DNA of 51,086 nt from Nostoc sp. LPT (GCF_017115165.1 NZ_JABXKF010000180.1:1-51086), one strand, 5' to 3'; counted from the first letter of the stretch, positions 28,584-38,672 are shown. Program-made: numbers and translations. The notes: generated from the letters alone by a model not told the origin.

Positions 28584-29984
28584 TGGGATAGCTCTGGAAT
28601 AAAATTAACATTTGCAGGTAAAATTAGTGAATTACCTTTTCGGAATTCACCCTGACTTTGTTGGAAGCACTGTCAGATAAATATAACGGTCATATTTGAG
28701 TTAGTACAGAGATTCCACACCCCCCAACTCTTAATTCACCAATCTCGGTTAAGCTATAATCCACGAGTTACAACTAAACCAATTCATGCTACTGACCAAT
28801 AGCAAAATTGCCTGACTAGTTGCCAGGATATAGTATTTCAAAAATTAGATTGGTTTTCTGTATCTTTAGCTAATCTAGCCAATCTAACAGTAACTCAAGT
28901 GGCACACAAAGACCATTGGCTCTCGCCCATCAGTCACAAAAGTATCATTGTTATCCGTATTTTGCAGCTTAAAATTATAGATACTTTAGTTCTCTTGCAA
29001 AAGTTTTTTGTCCCTAATCCTAAAGTCTGGAGCGACCAAAATCTACTGTAATGTAAACGTAAATGTTTCTCCATCAAGGCTTATAGGCATTAAGTCCGCG
29101 CTGACAAAGTATGTTTTTATATCCGTGACGAAAGTCGTCAGCTACTTTTCAAGAAGTTTATTCTTGAGTATAACTTCACCAGAGAAAAAGTATTATTAAA
29201 AACTAAGCATTCCAAAAGTTCAATACCTTACTTAAGTTTGTGATTGTAGAGCAACTCTTAATCTTGGGATTTGGCAAAATTATCACTTGCACAACAATAA
29301 TGGAAAACCTCCGGTCAAGAATGAGTTTGCTGATAATTGCCGCCATGATGGTGTGTGGTGAGATGCACAGGCGACCAAATCAGCAGAAGGGAATCTCTTC
29401 ATAAGTACTGGAAACGGGTTCTAATGTTGTGTGGGGCTAAATAGTCATCCTGCACAAATTGGAGTGACAAATTCAAGAACTTACAGGGAAATCCTTGATT
29501 AGTAGTAGATACCTGCAAAATAGCTGTTTTCAGCTAGATGGTAGATAACAAGTAACATACTCACTAAAACTTAGATTACTATAATTTTCAAAAAAAGTTA
29601 CCAGAAATATATAAACTTCATGATAAATCAGTAAAGTAAACATGAAAACTAATTAATATTATCTTCCAGAAAATTGTTATAAATATTTATTTGTTTAGAT
29701 ATCCGGGAAAGCTGAAAATGCATAGTAAAAGATAATTATGTCTGCTTATTGAATTACACTTGTAAAAAACTGAATCATTTTATGGTAGCAATTTATCCGA
29801 AAAATCCCAAGTTTGAAAAATCACAAATATAAATACAAAATTGTACGCGTAGGCGTAGCCTGTTGTAAACATCACATTGATTAACCCATAAGATATATGT
29901 AGCGAAAAGACGCAAAGAATTTCTTTGCGTCTTTGGCGTGAGATTTATAAGTGGACATTCTCAGCGTTATACTTCTCCATCTAC
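28584..29984. other. 1.4-kb gene-free stretch
   Basis: No supported gene. A 63-codon plus-strand frame at 29008-29199 lacks a ribosome site and any recognisable feature. The segment 29280-29460 looks less AT-rich than its surroundings and contains no open frame, so it could hold a structured RNA or an old insertion. A CGTAGGCGTAGCC repeat lies at about 29850, with a sibling at 44155. Confidence 0.45.
29906..29934 (-). terminator. Stem-loop downstream of the DUF4149-like gene
   Basis: Perfect 13-bp arms (AAAGACGCAAAGA and its complement) around a 3-nt loop, 51 bp past the stop of the minus-strand gene at 29985. A strong hairpin; on the minus strand it is followed by TCGCT rather than a T-run, so it could also be a palindromic repeat. 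Confidence 0.5.
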
Positions 29985-30476
29985 TTAAAATTGCTCCCGC
30001 CAGCACCAGCTTAAAAGTGTACCACCAGCTACCAGCTTCACTACTTCCAGTAGCCAATAACTACCGTGTAGTAAATTCATTGTCGATGGAATAGCAGCAG
30101 CAGCTTCAAATAGGTTGAGTTGAACTCCTATAGCGCACATCTGCGGAGTTAAGAAATAAGTATCAAGCACAGCGATAGTTAGCAACAGCACAGATAAAAC
30201 AATACTGCCAATACTCCAGTGATATCGGGTTTTGCTCAAAGCTAGTGCCCCAGTCAGGACTACAGCAGCTGATAATAATTCCATCCGATTGAAGTTCCAA
30301 AAAATCGTATAGCCTGCTGTCGTAAAACCAGCTTGGCTCATCATCCCGGAAAGATAAAGGCTAGGCATAATTACCCAGTCTAAAACCAGACTAGCACTGA
30401 GCCAAAAGCCCAAGGTCAATACGATCGCGGTTTGCCAAATGGGTCGTTTGAATTCAAGGTTAGAAATAGCAGTCAT
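29985..30476 (-). CDS. Small four-helix membrane protein (DUF4149-like)
   Basis: A 163-residue integral membrane protein with four hydrophobic segments (about 16-38, 68-85, 89-108 and 138-158). The first carries LGFWLSASLVLDWVIMPSLY and the second loop TAGYTIFWNFNRMELLSA, a pattern seen in DUF4149/TMEM205-like cyanobacterial proteins (Asn-Arg-Met/Glu before helix 2). Function unknown. The start at 30476 is supported by a following amphipathic N-terminus. Monocistronic, with a stem-loop downstream. Confidence 0.7.
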   Translation of the reverse strand: MTAISNLEFKRPIWQTAIVLTLGFWLSASLVLDWVIMPSLYLSGMMSQAGFTTAGYTIFWNFNRMELLSAAVVLTGALALSKTRYHWSIGSIVLSVLLLTIAVLDTYFLTPQMCAIGVQLNLFEAAAAIPSTMNLLHGSYWLLEVVKLVAGGTLLSWCWREQF

Positions 30477-30752
30477 AAAATAATTGCGTGTGTTGTATTT
30501 CTTTAGTTTCTAACTTCACCAGCAATTTGACAACTAATATCAACTAACCTTTACAAAGCGATCGCTCTTACATTCTGAAGTCAATACCAAGATTTTTTAA
30601 ACTAAGTTAAGAAAGCTTAAGATTTTATAAAAAGTAATTTAAATAGTTTTTGTCTGTTAGAAATACTCAAGGATAACGCTTGAGCAACTCTTTAGAATCC
30701 ACAACTCAATACGCTTGGGTTAAGAGTTATTGTGTAGATAATTGGTCTTTGA

Positions 30753-30772
30753 AGACGCGATAAATCGCGTCT
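30753..30772. repeat. AGACGCGAT palindrome
   Basis: Nine-base arms around AA, related to the palindromes at 2596-2619 and 10018-10045, and flanked on the right by CTCTACATCTG as in other dispersed copies. Confidence 0.75.
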
Positions 30773-31253
30773 CTACATCTGGGTTTTGTTGCTCATTCTG
30801 AACTGTATTGATCTATAACTAACCTAGATTATGCACATTTAAGATGGCAAGCTTCATCAAAACTTTAAAAAAATTAAGACACAAATAACTTAAATATCTT
30901 TTTGCTGTATAAAATAATCTAGACTTGTTGCTTTTGTTTTATTAACCTTCTCTTAATTTTAGACCCTTGTAAATCAGGTGAACGTTGTCAGTTTTCAACG
31001 CAGATATGATATAAAAACAGCGTGTGTTCCATGATGTCTTAGACTACGCCACTTGCGATCGCATATCGTGGCAATATTTTGCTATCTATGTGAATTAGTG
31101 TACTGTTGAGTTCATCCGGTAAATCGCGATCTTTTACCCGCGAATCTGCCTGCAAAAGTGAAACATTGTATGTAAATGCATCTAGAACCGACAAAAGCGA
31201 CGGATTTCGGGCAACGTAATGTAACGCATAATTAAATTCACCAGATGTCTGTT

Positions 31254-31368
31254 ATATCAAGTCCGCTTAATTACTTATGATTACCACATCTGTGCAAAAA
31301 TCCCAAAAGTCTCTTTTCCCCAGCAAGAACTGCGATCTAAATGATAAGTCTTTAGTCGCACACGATAT
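31254..31368 (+). repeat. MITE-like element, copy 1 (115 bp)
   Basis: Shares an almost continuous alignment with the reverse complement of 46546-46665. Shared blocks include CACATCTGTGCAAAAA, CTAAATGATAAGTCTTTA and related ends. Termini are imperfect inverted repeats of about 12 bp (ATATCAAGTCCG and CGCACACGATAT). No coding capacity. It lies about 1.2 kb upstream of mysA. Confidence 0.75.
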
Positions 31369-32568
31369 TATATATAGCTGCTGGCTATAATATCTTGTTG
31401 TATAAAGTATCTATCTTGAGACAGATTTTTTTGTAGATGTTTGGTTATATAGTACACTTCGCATGGTGGATTGACTTAAAGATATTTACAGATGTTATGA
31501 TTTGCATTGTTGTAATGTTATGATTTGTGTTGTACTTTTCAGTTATCAACTAGTAAATTATTTGCTGTTTGAAGCTGAAAAGGCTTACTTTAGGACTAAG
31601 AAGGCAATTTAAGCAAACTTAGAAACCTTTAATATACACAAGCATTCCTTAAAAAAGTTAAACTTTTGTTACAAGGAACTCAGATAGATTTAAATTCTGA
31701 ATTTTCAGGAGTTGCTGAGATTAAATATGTTGATTACTGAGCATTAAATTAACTTAGCAAAAGAGGTATTTTACTGATATTTTGAATAGAATGCAGTGAG
31801 TCATCTTTGTTTTTAGCCATTTTATGGTTTGAGACTAATGCAAAAAAATACAGCGAGATGAGAATTAATCATTTCTGTAATATCAAATGTCAGCCTAGAG
31901 ATAGACAATGATAAACAATATGAGTAGTTTACTAAGATATGAGTTTTGCAAAGTCTAGCGATCGGCAAGTTGCTAGAGACAAATATAGTGGAGTTAATAA
32001 AAATTCAGGTAAACTTCCTAAATGTCCACTGTTATTCTGAAGCAAACAGAATGTAGCAAGTTTAGTAATAAAAGGTTTGAAACTAATGCTAATAAACAGC
32101 AAACTAACGATTAATCAGGGTTCTAATCTCAAATTGAAGCTTGGAGAGCAACGGTATAATCAGTTGTCTAGGCTAGAATTTTTGCGGAATCGTACAGTTG
32201 GAAAGCCACTATATTTAAACGTAGTGGAATAAATCTGAATTCAGATGAATTTCCCAAATTTAAAGTCAACAATCCACAGAAGAAGCAGGCAAGTATGATG
32301 CCAATATATTGCTAGTGGGGCTAGTTGACTTGTTTGAGGTTATGCCGAATTAAAGGTTAACCCATCTACAGAATTTACTCAAATGAATGGTGTTGTTTAA
32401 AAACATTGCAAGTCAGTAATAAGCGTTAGCTTTTTCTTGAAAGCTAATTTTGTCCTGTCTTTTATCTGAAAGGGTAAAGAACATGGTTGCTTGCTGGCAT
32501 ATATTAGGGTAAATCGCAATTATTACCGACAATCTCACAACTTTTTAATTGGAATCAGGTCAACACAC

Positions 32569-33798
32569 ATGAATAAAGTTCAAGCATCATTTGAAGCTAC
32601 AGAAGCTGCGTTTCACGTGCAAGGTTACGAAAAAATCGATTTTAGTCTTGTCTATGTGAACGGTGCATTTGATATTCAAAACAGAGAAATCGCAGATAGC
32701 TATGCAAAATTTGGTCGCTGTCTGACTGTAATTGATGCCAATGTCCATGAACTTTATGGCGATCAGATCAAGTCATATTTTAGACACTATGACATTGAAC
32801 TGACGTTATTTCCAATCATTATTACAGAGACAGCTAAAACGCTGGCAACTTTTGAAAAAATTATTGACGCTTTTTCAGACTTTGGCTTAGTTCGTAAGGA
32901 ACCAGTCTTAGTCGTCGGCGGTGGTCTAATCACTGATGTGGCTGGGTTTGCTTGCGCTTCTTACCGTCGCAAGAGTAACTACATTCGCATTCCTACTACG
33001 TTGATTGGTTTAATTGATGCAGGTGTAGCAATTAAGGTTGCAGTTAATCATCGTAAGGAAAAAAATCGCTTGGGAGCATATCATGCACCTTTGAAAGTAA
33101 TCTTAGATTTCTCATTCTTGAAAACCTTGCCAACCGCTCAAGTTCGCAATGGGATGGCAGAGTTAGTGAAAATTGCGGTAGTTTCTAACTCTGAAGTCTT
33201 TGAACTGCTATATGAATATGGCGAAGAACTGCTTTCCACTCACTTTGGACATGTGAATGCAACACCAGAAATTAAAGAGATTGCCCATAAAGTCAACTAC
33301 GAGGGAATAAAAACCATGTTGGAGTTAGAGACTCCTAACTTGCATGAAATAGACCTTGATCGCGTCATTGCCTACGGTCACACTTGGAGTCCTACCCTAG
33401 AATTAGCACCTCAAATACCCCTATATCACGGTCATGCAGTCAATATAGATATGGCTTTGTCTGCAACCATTGCAGCACAACGGGGTTATATTTCCACAGG
33501 AGAGCGCGATCGCATCCTAGACTTGATGAGTCGTATAGGTTTATCACTCGATCATCCTCTATTAGATGGGGATTTACTCTGGTATGCTACCCGATCTATA
33601 AGCTTGACACGAGATGGCAAACAACGCGCAGCTATGCCTCGTCCAATTGGTGAGTGCTTCTTTGTCAACGATCTGACTCGTGAAGAACTTGATGCTGCCT
33701 TAGCTGAACACAAACGTCTTTGTGCTAAATATCCTCGTGGCGGAGAAGGGGTTGATGCATACATTGAAAGTCAAGAAGCCAAGCTAGTAGGGGTCTGA
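32569..33798 (+). CDS. mysA: 2-demethyl-4-deoxygadusol synthase MysA
   Basis: A 409-residue sugar-phosphate cyclase (dehydroquinate-synthase superfamily) that converts sedoheptulose 7-phosphate to 2-demethyl-4-deoxygadusol, the first committed step of MAA synthesis. The start MNKVQASFEA at 32569 aligns with known DDG synthases; the 26 residues upstream are leader sequence. NAD-binding GGG in VLVVGGGLITDVAGFA, metal and active-site segments LGAYHAPLKVILDF, NGMAELVKIAVV, IAYGHTWSPTLEL and LYHGHAVNIDMA are all present; the HTWSPTLE stretch separates DDGS from dehydroquinate and valiolone synthases. First gene of mysA-B-C; mysB begins 4 bp after the stop. Cytoplasmic. Confidence 0.96.
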   Translation: MNKVQASFEATEAAFHVQGYEKIDFSLVYVNGAFDIQNREIADSYAKFGRCLTVIDANVHELYGDQIKSYFRHYDIELTLFPIIITETAKTLATFEKIIDAFSDFGLVRKEPVLVVGGGLITDVAGFACASYRRKSNYIRIPTTLIGLIDAGVAIKVAVNHRKEKNRLGAYHAPLKVILDFSFLKTLPTAQVRNGMAELVKIAVVSNSEVFELLYEYGEELLSTHFGHVNATPEIKEIAHKVNYEGIKTMLELETPNLHEIDLDRVIAYGHTWSPTLELAPQIPLYHGHAVNIDMALSATIAAQRGYISTGERDRILDLMSRIGLSLDHPLLDGDLLWYATRSISLTRDGKQRAAMPRPIGECFFVNDLTREELDAALAEHKRLCAKYPRGGEGVDAYIESQEAKLVGV

Positions 33799-33802
33799 AG
33801 AT

Positions 33803-34636
33803 ATGACCACTGTTGTAGGACGAGAAACAGCTAGACCGATAACGCCACATAGCATCTTAGTAGCCCAGCTACAGCAAACCCTCAAATTGGCAGAAGAGAA
33901 CAACATTCCTGTAGAGATATTAGATTCTTTGCGGCAGGGAGTTCAATTAGCAGCGGGTTTAGATCCCTACTTAGATGATTACACCACCCCCGAATCGAGC
34001 GCATTGACGGCATTAGCGCAAAAAACTAGCATTGAAGACTGGAGCAAACGCTTCAGCGATGGCGAAACAGTGCGTCAACTAGAGCAGGAAATGCTCTCAG
34101 GACATCTGGAAGGACAGACATTGAAAATGTTTGTTCATATCACCAAGGCAAAGCGCATTCTAGAAGTAGGAATGTTCACAGGGTATTCAGCCTTAGCAAT
34201 GGCAGAAGCATTACCAAGTGATGGGCAACTTATAGGTTGCGAAGTAGATCCTTATGTTGCTCAATTTGCTCAAGCTTGCTTTAGTGAGTCTCCCCACGGC
34301 AACAAAATCGTTGTAGAAGTAGCACCTGCCCTAGAGACACTCCACAAACTAGCTGGCAGAAAAGAAGTATTCGATCTGATCTTCATTGATGCGGATAAAA
34401 GAGAGTATGTAGATTACTTCCAGACCATTTTGGATAGTAACTTACTGACTCCTGACGGGTTCATTTGTGTGGATAACACATTGTTGCAGGCACAAGTTTA
34501 CCTACCACCCGAACAACGCACCGCCAACGGTGAAGCGATCGCTCAGTTCAACCGCATTGTCGCCGCCGATCCTCGTGTCGAGCAAGTTCTGTTACCCATC
34601 CGAGATGGTATAACTTTAATTAGACGCGTAGTGTAA
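33803..34636 (+). CDS. mysB: O-methyltransferase MysB
   Basis: A 277-residue SAM-dependent methyltransferase of the caffeoyl-CoA/catechol type that methylates the MysA product to 4-deoxygadusol. SAM motif I is ILEVGMFTGYSALAMAEALP and the metal-binding acidic segment is DLIFIDADKREYVDYF followed by ICVDNTLL. An N-terminal helical extension of about 100 residues is typical of cyanobacterial MysB. It begins 4 bp after mysA, so translation is probably coupled. A 33-bp palindrome begins 6 bp after the stop, before mysC. Confidence 0.96.
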   Translation: MTTVVGRETARPITPHSILVAQLQQTLKLAEENNIPVEILDSLRQGVQLAAGLDPYLDDYTTPESSALTALAQKTSIEDWSKRFSDGETVRQLEQEMLSGHLEGQTLKMFVHITKAKRILEVGMFTGYSALAMAEALPSDGQLIGCEVDPYVAQFAQACFSESPHGNKIVVEVAPALETLHKLAGRKEVFDLIFIDADKREYVDYFQTILDSNLLTPDGFICVDNTLLQAQVYLPPEQRTANGEAIAQFNRIVAADPRVEQVLLPIRDGITLIRRVV

Positions 34637-34642
34637 TGAAGT

Positions 34643-34675
34643 TTGTAGAGACGTTGCAATGCAACGTCTCTACAA
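34643..34675. repeat. 33-bp palindromic repeat between mysB and mysC
   Basis: Arms TTGTAGAGACGTTGCA and complement around one central A, same family as 3810-3840. It can fold as a strong stem in the polycistronic mRNA. A false N-terminal extension of MysC (VETLQCNVSTINT) is just this repeat translated. Confidence 0.85.
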
Positions 34676-34695
34676 TAAACACAAAGGAAAGATTT

Positions 34696-36090
34696 ATGGC
34701 ACAATCAATTTCTTTATCTCCGCTTCAATCCCCAACGTCATCAACGGGTGTTAGGGTAAAGGTAATAGCTCTATTCAAGACTCTCGGTACTCTGACATTA
34801 TTACTAATAGCCTTGCCGTTCAATGCTTTGATAGTGTTGATATCTCTGTTGTGGGGCATTGTGCGTTCGCCGTTTACGAAAAATGTCGTAGCTGCTCATC
34901 CTCAGACGATCTTGGTTAGCGGAGCCAAGATGACTAAAGCATTGCAACTTGCCCGCTCCTTCCATGCCGCAGGGCATAGAGTTATTTTAATTGAAGGTCA
35001 CAAATACTGGTTATCTGGTCATAGATTTTCAAAAGCGGTGAGTCGTTTTTATACAGTTCCGGCTCCGCAATCAGACCCAGAAGGCTATATCCAGGCGCTA
35101 GTAGAAATCGTTAAAAAGGAAAAGGTTGACGTTTTTGTACCTGTATCCAGTCCTGTATCTAGCTACTATGAATCTTTAGCAAAGGCTGCATTATCAGAAT
35201 ACTGCGAAGTTTTCCACTTTGAGCCAGATATAACCAAGATGTTGGATGATAAATTTGCCCTTACCGATCGGGCGCGATCGCTTGGTTTATCTGTCCCCAA
35301 GTCTTTTAAAATCACAGATCCTCAACAAGTCATCAATTTCGATTTTAGTCAAGAAACCCGCAAATATATTCTTAAAAGTATTGATTACGACTCTGTTCGC
35401 CGCTTAAATTTAACCAAACTTCCCTGCGATACCCCAGAAGAAACAGCAGCCTTTGTCAACAGTTTACCCATCAGTCCAGAAAGACCTTGGATTATGCAAG
35501 AGTTTATTCCTGGTAAGGAATTATGCACACATAGTACAGTGCGGGATGGGGAATTAAGATTGCATTGCTGTTCAGACTCTTCTGCTTTTCAAATCAACTA
35601 TGAAAACGTCGAAAATCCCCAAATCCGTGAATGGGTGCAACACTTCGTCAAGAGTTTGGCACTGACTGGGCAAGTTTCTTTCGACTTTATCCAAGCCCAA
35701 GACGGTACAGTTTACGCCATTGAATGCAATCCCCGTACCCATTCGGCAATTACAATGTTCTACAATCACCCCGGTGTTGCAGACGCCTATCTTGGTAAAA
35801 CTCCCCTAGCTGCACCTCTGGAACCCCTAGCAAGTAGCAAGCCCACTTACTTCATATATCACGAAATCTGGCGACTAACTGGTATCCGTTCCTGGAAACA
35901 ATTGCAAACATCGGTTAATACTCTAGTGCGAGGCACTGATGCCATTTATAGTCTTGATGACCCCATACCATTTTTGACTTTGCATCATTGGCAGATTCCC
36001 TTACTTTTGCTGAAGAATCTCCAACAACTCAAAGGATGGGTAAAAATAGACTTTAACATTGGTAAACTGGTGGAATTAGGTGGCGATTAA
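34696..36090 (+). CDS. mysC: ATP-grasp ligase MysC (mycosporine-glycine synthase)
   Basis: A 464-residue ATP-grasp enzyme that phosphorylates 4-deoxygadusol and couples glycine to give mycosporine-glycine. The start MAQSISLSPL at 34696 is preceded by AAAGGAAAGA; an in-frame ATG at 34636 reads through the palindromic repeat and is rejected. An N-terminal hydrophobic segment (about 30-58) may anchor it to the membrane, as in other MysC proteins. ATP-grasp features: KYILKSIDYDSVRRLN, RPWIMQEFIPGKELCTHSTV, and the metal-binding AIECNPRTHSAITMFY. Third gene of the operon, 59 bp after mysB. Confidence 0.95.
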   Translation: MAQSISLSPLQSPTSSTGVRVKVIALFKTLGTLTLLLIALPFNALIVLISLLWGIVRSPFTKNVVAAHPQTILVSGAKMTKALQLARSFHAAGHRVILIEGHKYWLSGHRFSKAVSRFYTVPAPQSDPEGYIQALVEIVKKEKVDVFVPVSSPVSSYYESLAKAALSEYCEVFHFEPDITKMLDDKFALTDRARSLGLSVPKSFKITDPQQVINFDFSQETRKYILKSIDYDSVRRLNLTKLPCDTPEETAAFVNSLPISPERPWIMQEFIPGKELCTHSTVRDGELRLHCCSDSSAFQINYENVENPQIREWVQHFVKSLALTGQVSFDFIQAQDGTVYAIECNPRTHSAITMFYNHPGVADAYLGKTPLAAPLEPLASSKPTYFIYHEIWRLTGIRSWKQLQTSVNTLVRGTDAIYSLDDPIPFLTLHHWQIPLLLLKNLQQLKGWVKIDFNIGKLVELGGD

Positions 36091-36136
36091 AATAATTCGT
36101 AATTAAAAAAAATTCAGTAGATCATAGTCCCCTCTT

Positions 36137-36171
36137 CGCTTGCGGGGAGGGGGTTGGGGGTGGGGTTCTTG
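36137..36171. repeat. G-rich repeat between mysC and mysD
   Basis: Contains GCGGGGAGGGGGTTGGGGGT, a very common Nostocales intergenic repeat, within the 141-bp mysC-mysD gap. Four G-runs could form a G-quadruplex; that is inference. Confidence 0.7.
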
Positions 36172-36231
36172 TAGCTCACTCAAGCTGAGAACCACTATAT
36201 AAATTTTAACAATATATAAGGAAGATAAATC

Positions 36232-37278
36232 ATGCCAGTACTTCGTATCCTTCATTTAGTTGGGTCTGCATACGATGATTTTTATTGTAATTTGTCACGC
36301 CTTTACGCCCAAGACTGTCTAGCAGCAACGGCAGATCGATCGCACTATGACTTTCAGATTGCATACATCACACCCGATCGCCAGTGGCGATTTCCTTCTT
36401 CCCTCAGCCCTGAAGATATTGCTGACACCAAACCGATGACTCTGTCTGATGCCATACAGTTTCTAGCAGCACAAAACATTGACATCATGTTACCACAAAT
36501 GTTTTGTATCCCTGGAATGACTGAATACCGCGCTTTATTCGACTTGCTAAAGATCCCTTACATCGGCAATACTCCAGATATCATGGCAATAACGGCGCAC
36601 AAAGCCAGAACCAAAGCAATTGTGGAAGCAGCGGGGGTGAAAGTGCCTCGTGGAGAACTGCTTCGTCAAGGAGATACGCCGACAATTACACCTCCAGCGA
36701 TCGTCAAACCTGTAAGTTCCGATAACTCTTTAGGGATGGCCTTAGTCAAAGAAGCTACTGACTATGACGCTGCTTTGAAGGAAGCATTTGAATATGAAGA
36801 TGAGGTGATCGTAGAAGAATTCATCGAACTCGGTCGAGAAGTCAGATGCGGTATCATTGTCAAAGACGGTGAGCTAGTGGGTTTACCCCTTGAAGAGTAT
36901 CTGTTAGACCCCCACTCCAAACCCATCCGTAGGCATGCTGATAAACTCCAACAAACAGACGATGGCAACTTGGGTTTCGCTGCTAAAGATAATAAGAAGT
37001 CTTGGATTGTAGACCCGAACGACCCAATCACCCAGAAAGTTCAGCAAGTGGCTAAGAAGTGTCATCAGGCTTTAGGCTGTCGCCACTACAGTTTATTTGA
37101 CTTTCGGATCGACCCAGAGGGAGAACCTTGGTTCTTGGAAGCCGGCTTATATTGTTCTTTTTCCCCCAAAAGTGTGATTTCTTCTATGGCGAAAGCAGTG
37201 GGAATCCCTCTAAATGAGTTATTAATGATGTCTATCAATGAAACTTTGGGCAGTAATAAAAAGGCGTTGCAAAATTGA
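36232..37278 (+). CDS. mysD: D-Ala-D-Ala ligase-like MAA synthase MysD
   Basis: A 348-residue ATP-grasp ligase that attaches a second amino acid (Ser, Thr or other) to mycosporine-glycine, giving disubstituted MAAs such as shinorine or porphyra-334. Family features: LPQMFCIPGMTEYRALFDLL, PYIGNTPDIMAITAHKARTK, the lysine segment PAIVKPVSSDNSLGMALV, DEVIVEEFIELGREVRCGII, and FDFRIDPEGEPWFLEAGLYC with the Mg-binding acidic and Glu residues. GGAAG sits at 36221-36225, seven bases before the ATG. It follows mysC after a 141-bp gap containing a G-rich repeat, so it may have its own promoter or lower expression. Confidence 0.95.
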   Translation: MPVLRILHLVGSAYDDFYCNLSRLYAQDCLAATADRSHYDFQIAYITPDRQWRFPSSLSPEDIADTKPMTLSDAIQFLAAQNIDIMLPQMFCIPGMTEYRALFDLLKIPYIGNTPDIMAITAHKARTKAIVEAAGVKVPRGELLRQGDTPTITPPAIVKPVSSDNSLGMALVKEATDYDAALKEAFEYEDEVIVEEFIELGREVRCGIIVKDGELVGLPLEEYLLDPHSKPIRRHADKLQQTDDGNLGFAAKDNKKSWIVDPNDPITQKVQQVAKKCHQALGCRHYSLFDFRIDPEGEPWFLEAGLYCSFSPKSVISSMAKAVGIPLNELLMMSINETLGSNKKALQN

Positions 37279-37382
37279 TCGTGAATTTCTTGGTATAGGT
37301 TTTTCTGCTTGTAGTGTATAGGTGAGCGATCGCTGATTAAGAGTCGGTTAAGGCAGCGATCGCTTGTTTACGAGAAGCATCT

Positions 37383-38648
37383 CTACGAGGGCTTACTCAT
37401 TTCCTCAAAGAGGGATAAGTAACGATGTGCTTGCAGATCGATCGCAAATTCTTGTTCTGCTTTTTCACGAGCGCTCGCGCAAAGTTTTTGATGCCGCTCT
37501 TTGTTCTCTATTACCCAAATAATACCATTTGCTAAATCATCACAACTAAAACATTGCGCTCGATATCCATTTTTTTGATGTTCAACTAAATCTTTGAGTC
37601 CCGTTGAATCAAAAGAAACCACAGGTGTACCACAGGATAGGGATTCACAAGCAGTCAGTCCAAAAACTTCTTCAATTGATGGCACAATCATCACATCCGC
37701 AGATGAATAGAGAAGCGCTAGTTTATTCTCATCATCAACTTTGCCTAAGTAGTGTACCTTAAAACCTAAATCAACTGAATCTTCAGGTTGAGATGAACCA
37801 AAAACAATCAGTTCAATTTTATCTTTCCACTCAGACTGGCTCAATTTTTGCAACGCTGATTGCAATAGATGAAATCCTTTTCTGGGATTGCTGGTTGCGT
37901 TGATTGCTCCGAATAAAATTAGTTGCTTATTTTGTGGGAGACTCAGTAAGTTTCTAGCTATTTGACGCTCAGTTGGTTTATAGATGCTAAGATTTAACCC
38001 GTGAGGAATAACTCTGATGTCACTATTTGAAAATAGTGAACTGGATTTAGCACATTCAGCAAGCCAATTACTAGGACTGACAATAGTAAGCTTGAGATTT
38101 TGCCAGGCTTTAGTTTTACGCTGCCAAACCCAGCGAGATAAATCCCAGCTATGCTTGCTACCGAGTTGAGGGCAATTTCCACAAGATTTTGTATAGCGAT
38201 CGCACCCTAGAGAATAGCAGCATCCACCTGTGAATGCCCACGTATCATGAAATGTCCAAACAATAGGCTTATTGAATTTTGCTAGGGCTTCAATTGGTAT
38301 AAATCCATCACATATCCAATGCAGGTTAATAATATCTGGTTCAAGTCCAGCAATTTGCGATGCAACTGTATTAGGGAGCCATTGTAGCCGGAAAAATGTA
38401 GGCTTACGTTGCCTATTTCTATAAAGTTTTAGTGGTAAATCATTTAAAATCGGACGAGCTTTCCAGGTTATTTGAGCTACTTTATTAGGATAACTGACCA
38501 CAGTAGAGTCAACTATTCTTTTATCTTGAATTAGCATCTGAGAATCAATTTCTAACCTCAGTAGTTCCTGATGTAGCCGATAAGCAGCACGAGCAGCTCC
38601 TGCTCCTCCCTTGGGATCGTAAGCGTTAACCAATAGAGGCTTAATCAT
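37383..38648 (-). CDS. GT4-family glycosyltransferase
   Basis: A 421-residue retaining GT-B glycosyltransferase. N-domain: VNAYDPKGGAGAARAAYRLH, INLHWICDGFIPIEALAKFN, and a Cys-rich loop (FTGGCCYSLGCDRYTKSCGN, then CPQLGSKHSW) characteristic of a GT4 subgroup found in exopolysaccharide loci. C-domain: NPRKGFHLLQSAL and the nucleotide-sugar EX7E region (IVPSIEEVFGLTACESLSCG, TPVVSFDSTGL). Substrate unknown. It points toward mysD (convergent, 104 bp), and lies between the mys operon and the probable mysH; glycosylated MAAs are known from Nostoc, but membership of the MAA pathway is speculative. A 90-bp relic of a related gene lies at 38998-39087. Confidence 0.88.
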   Translation of the reverse strand: MIKPLLVNAYDPKGGAGAARAAYRLHQELLRLEIDSQMLIQDKRIVDSTVVSYPNKVAQITWKARPILNDLPLKLYRNRQRKPTFFRLQWLPNTVASQIAGLEPDIINLHWICDGFIPIEALAKFNKPIVWTFHDTWAFTGGCCYSLGCDRYTKSCGNCPQLGSKHSWDLSRWVWQRKTKAWQNLKLTIVSPSNWLAECAKSSSLFSNSDIRVIPHGLNLSIYKPTERQIARNLLSLPQNKQLILFGAINATSNPRKGFHLLQSALQKLSQSEWKDKIELIVFGSSQPEDSVDLGFKVHYLGKVDDENKLALLYSSADVMIVPSIEEVFGLTACESLSCGTPVVSFDSTGLKDLVEHQKNGYRAQCFSCDDLANGIIWVIENKERHQKLCASAREKAEQEFAIDLQAHRYLSLFEEMSKPS

Positions 38649-38672
38649 TGTTAGTTTAACTGTTTATTTATT

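Larger units (their letters stand above)
30477..32568. other. 2.1-kb AT-rich gap upstream of the MAA operon
   Basis: No gene found on either strand. It contains a palindromic repeat at 30753-30772, a MITE-like element at 31254-31368, and two copies of GTTATGATTTG (about 31494 and 31517). The promoter of the mys operon must lie here or close to 32500, but no consensus boxes could be assigned. Confidence 0.55.

Noticed and set aside
29008..29199. 63-residue plus-strand gene
   Set aside because: No ribosome site, no domain, and unusual composition; probably chance.
34636..34695. N-terminal extension of MysC from ATG 34636
   Set aside because: It reads through the 33-bp palindromic repeat; the ATG at 34696 has a ribosome site and matches family N-termini.
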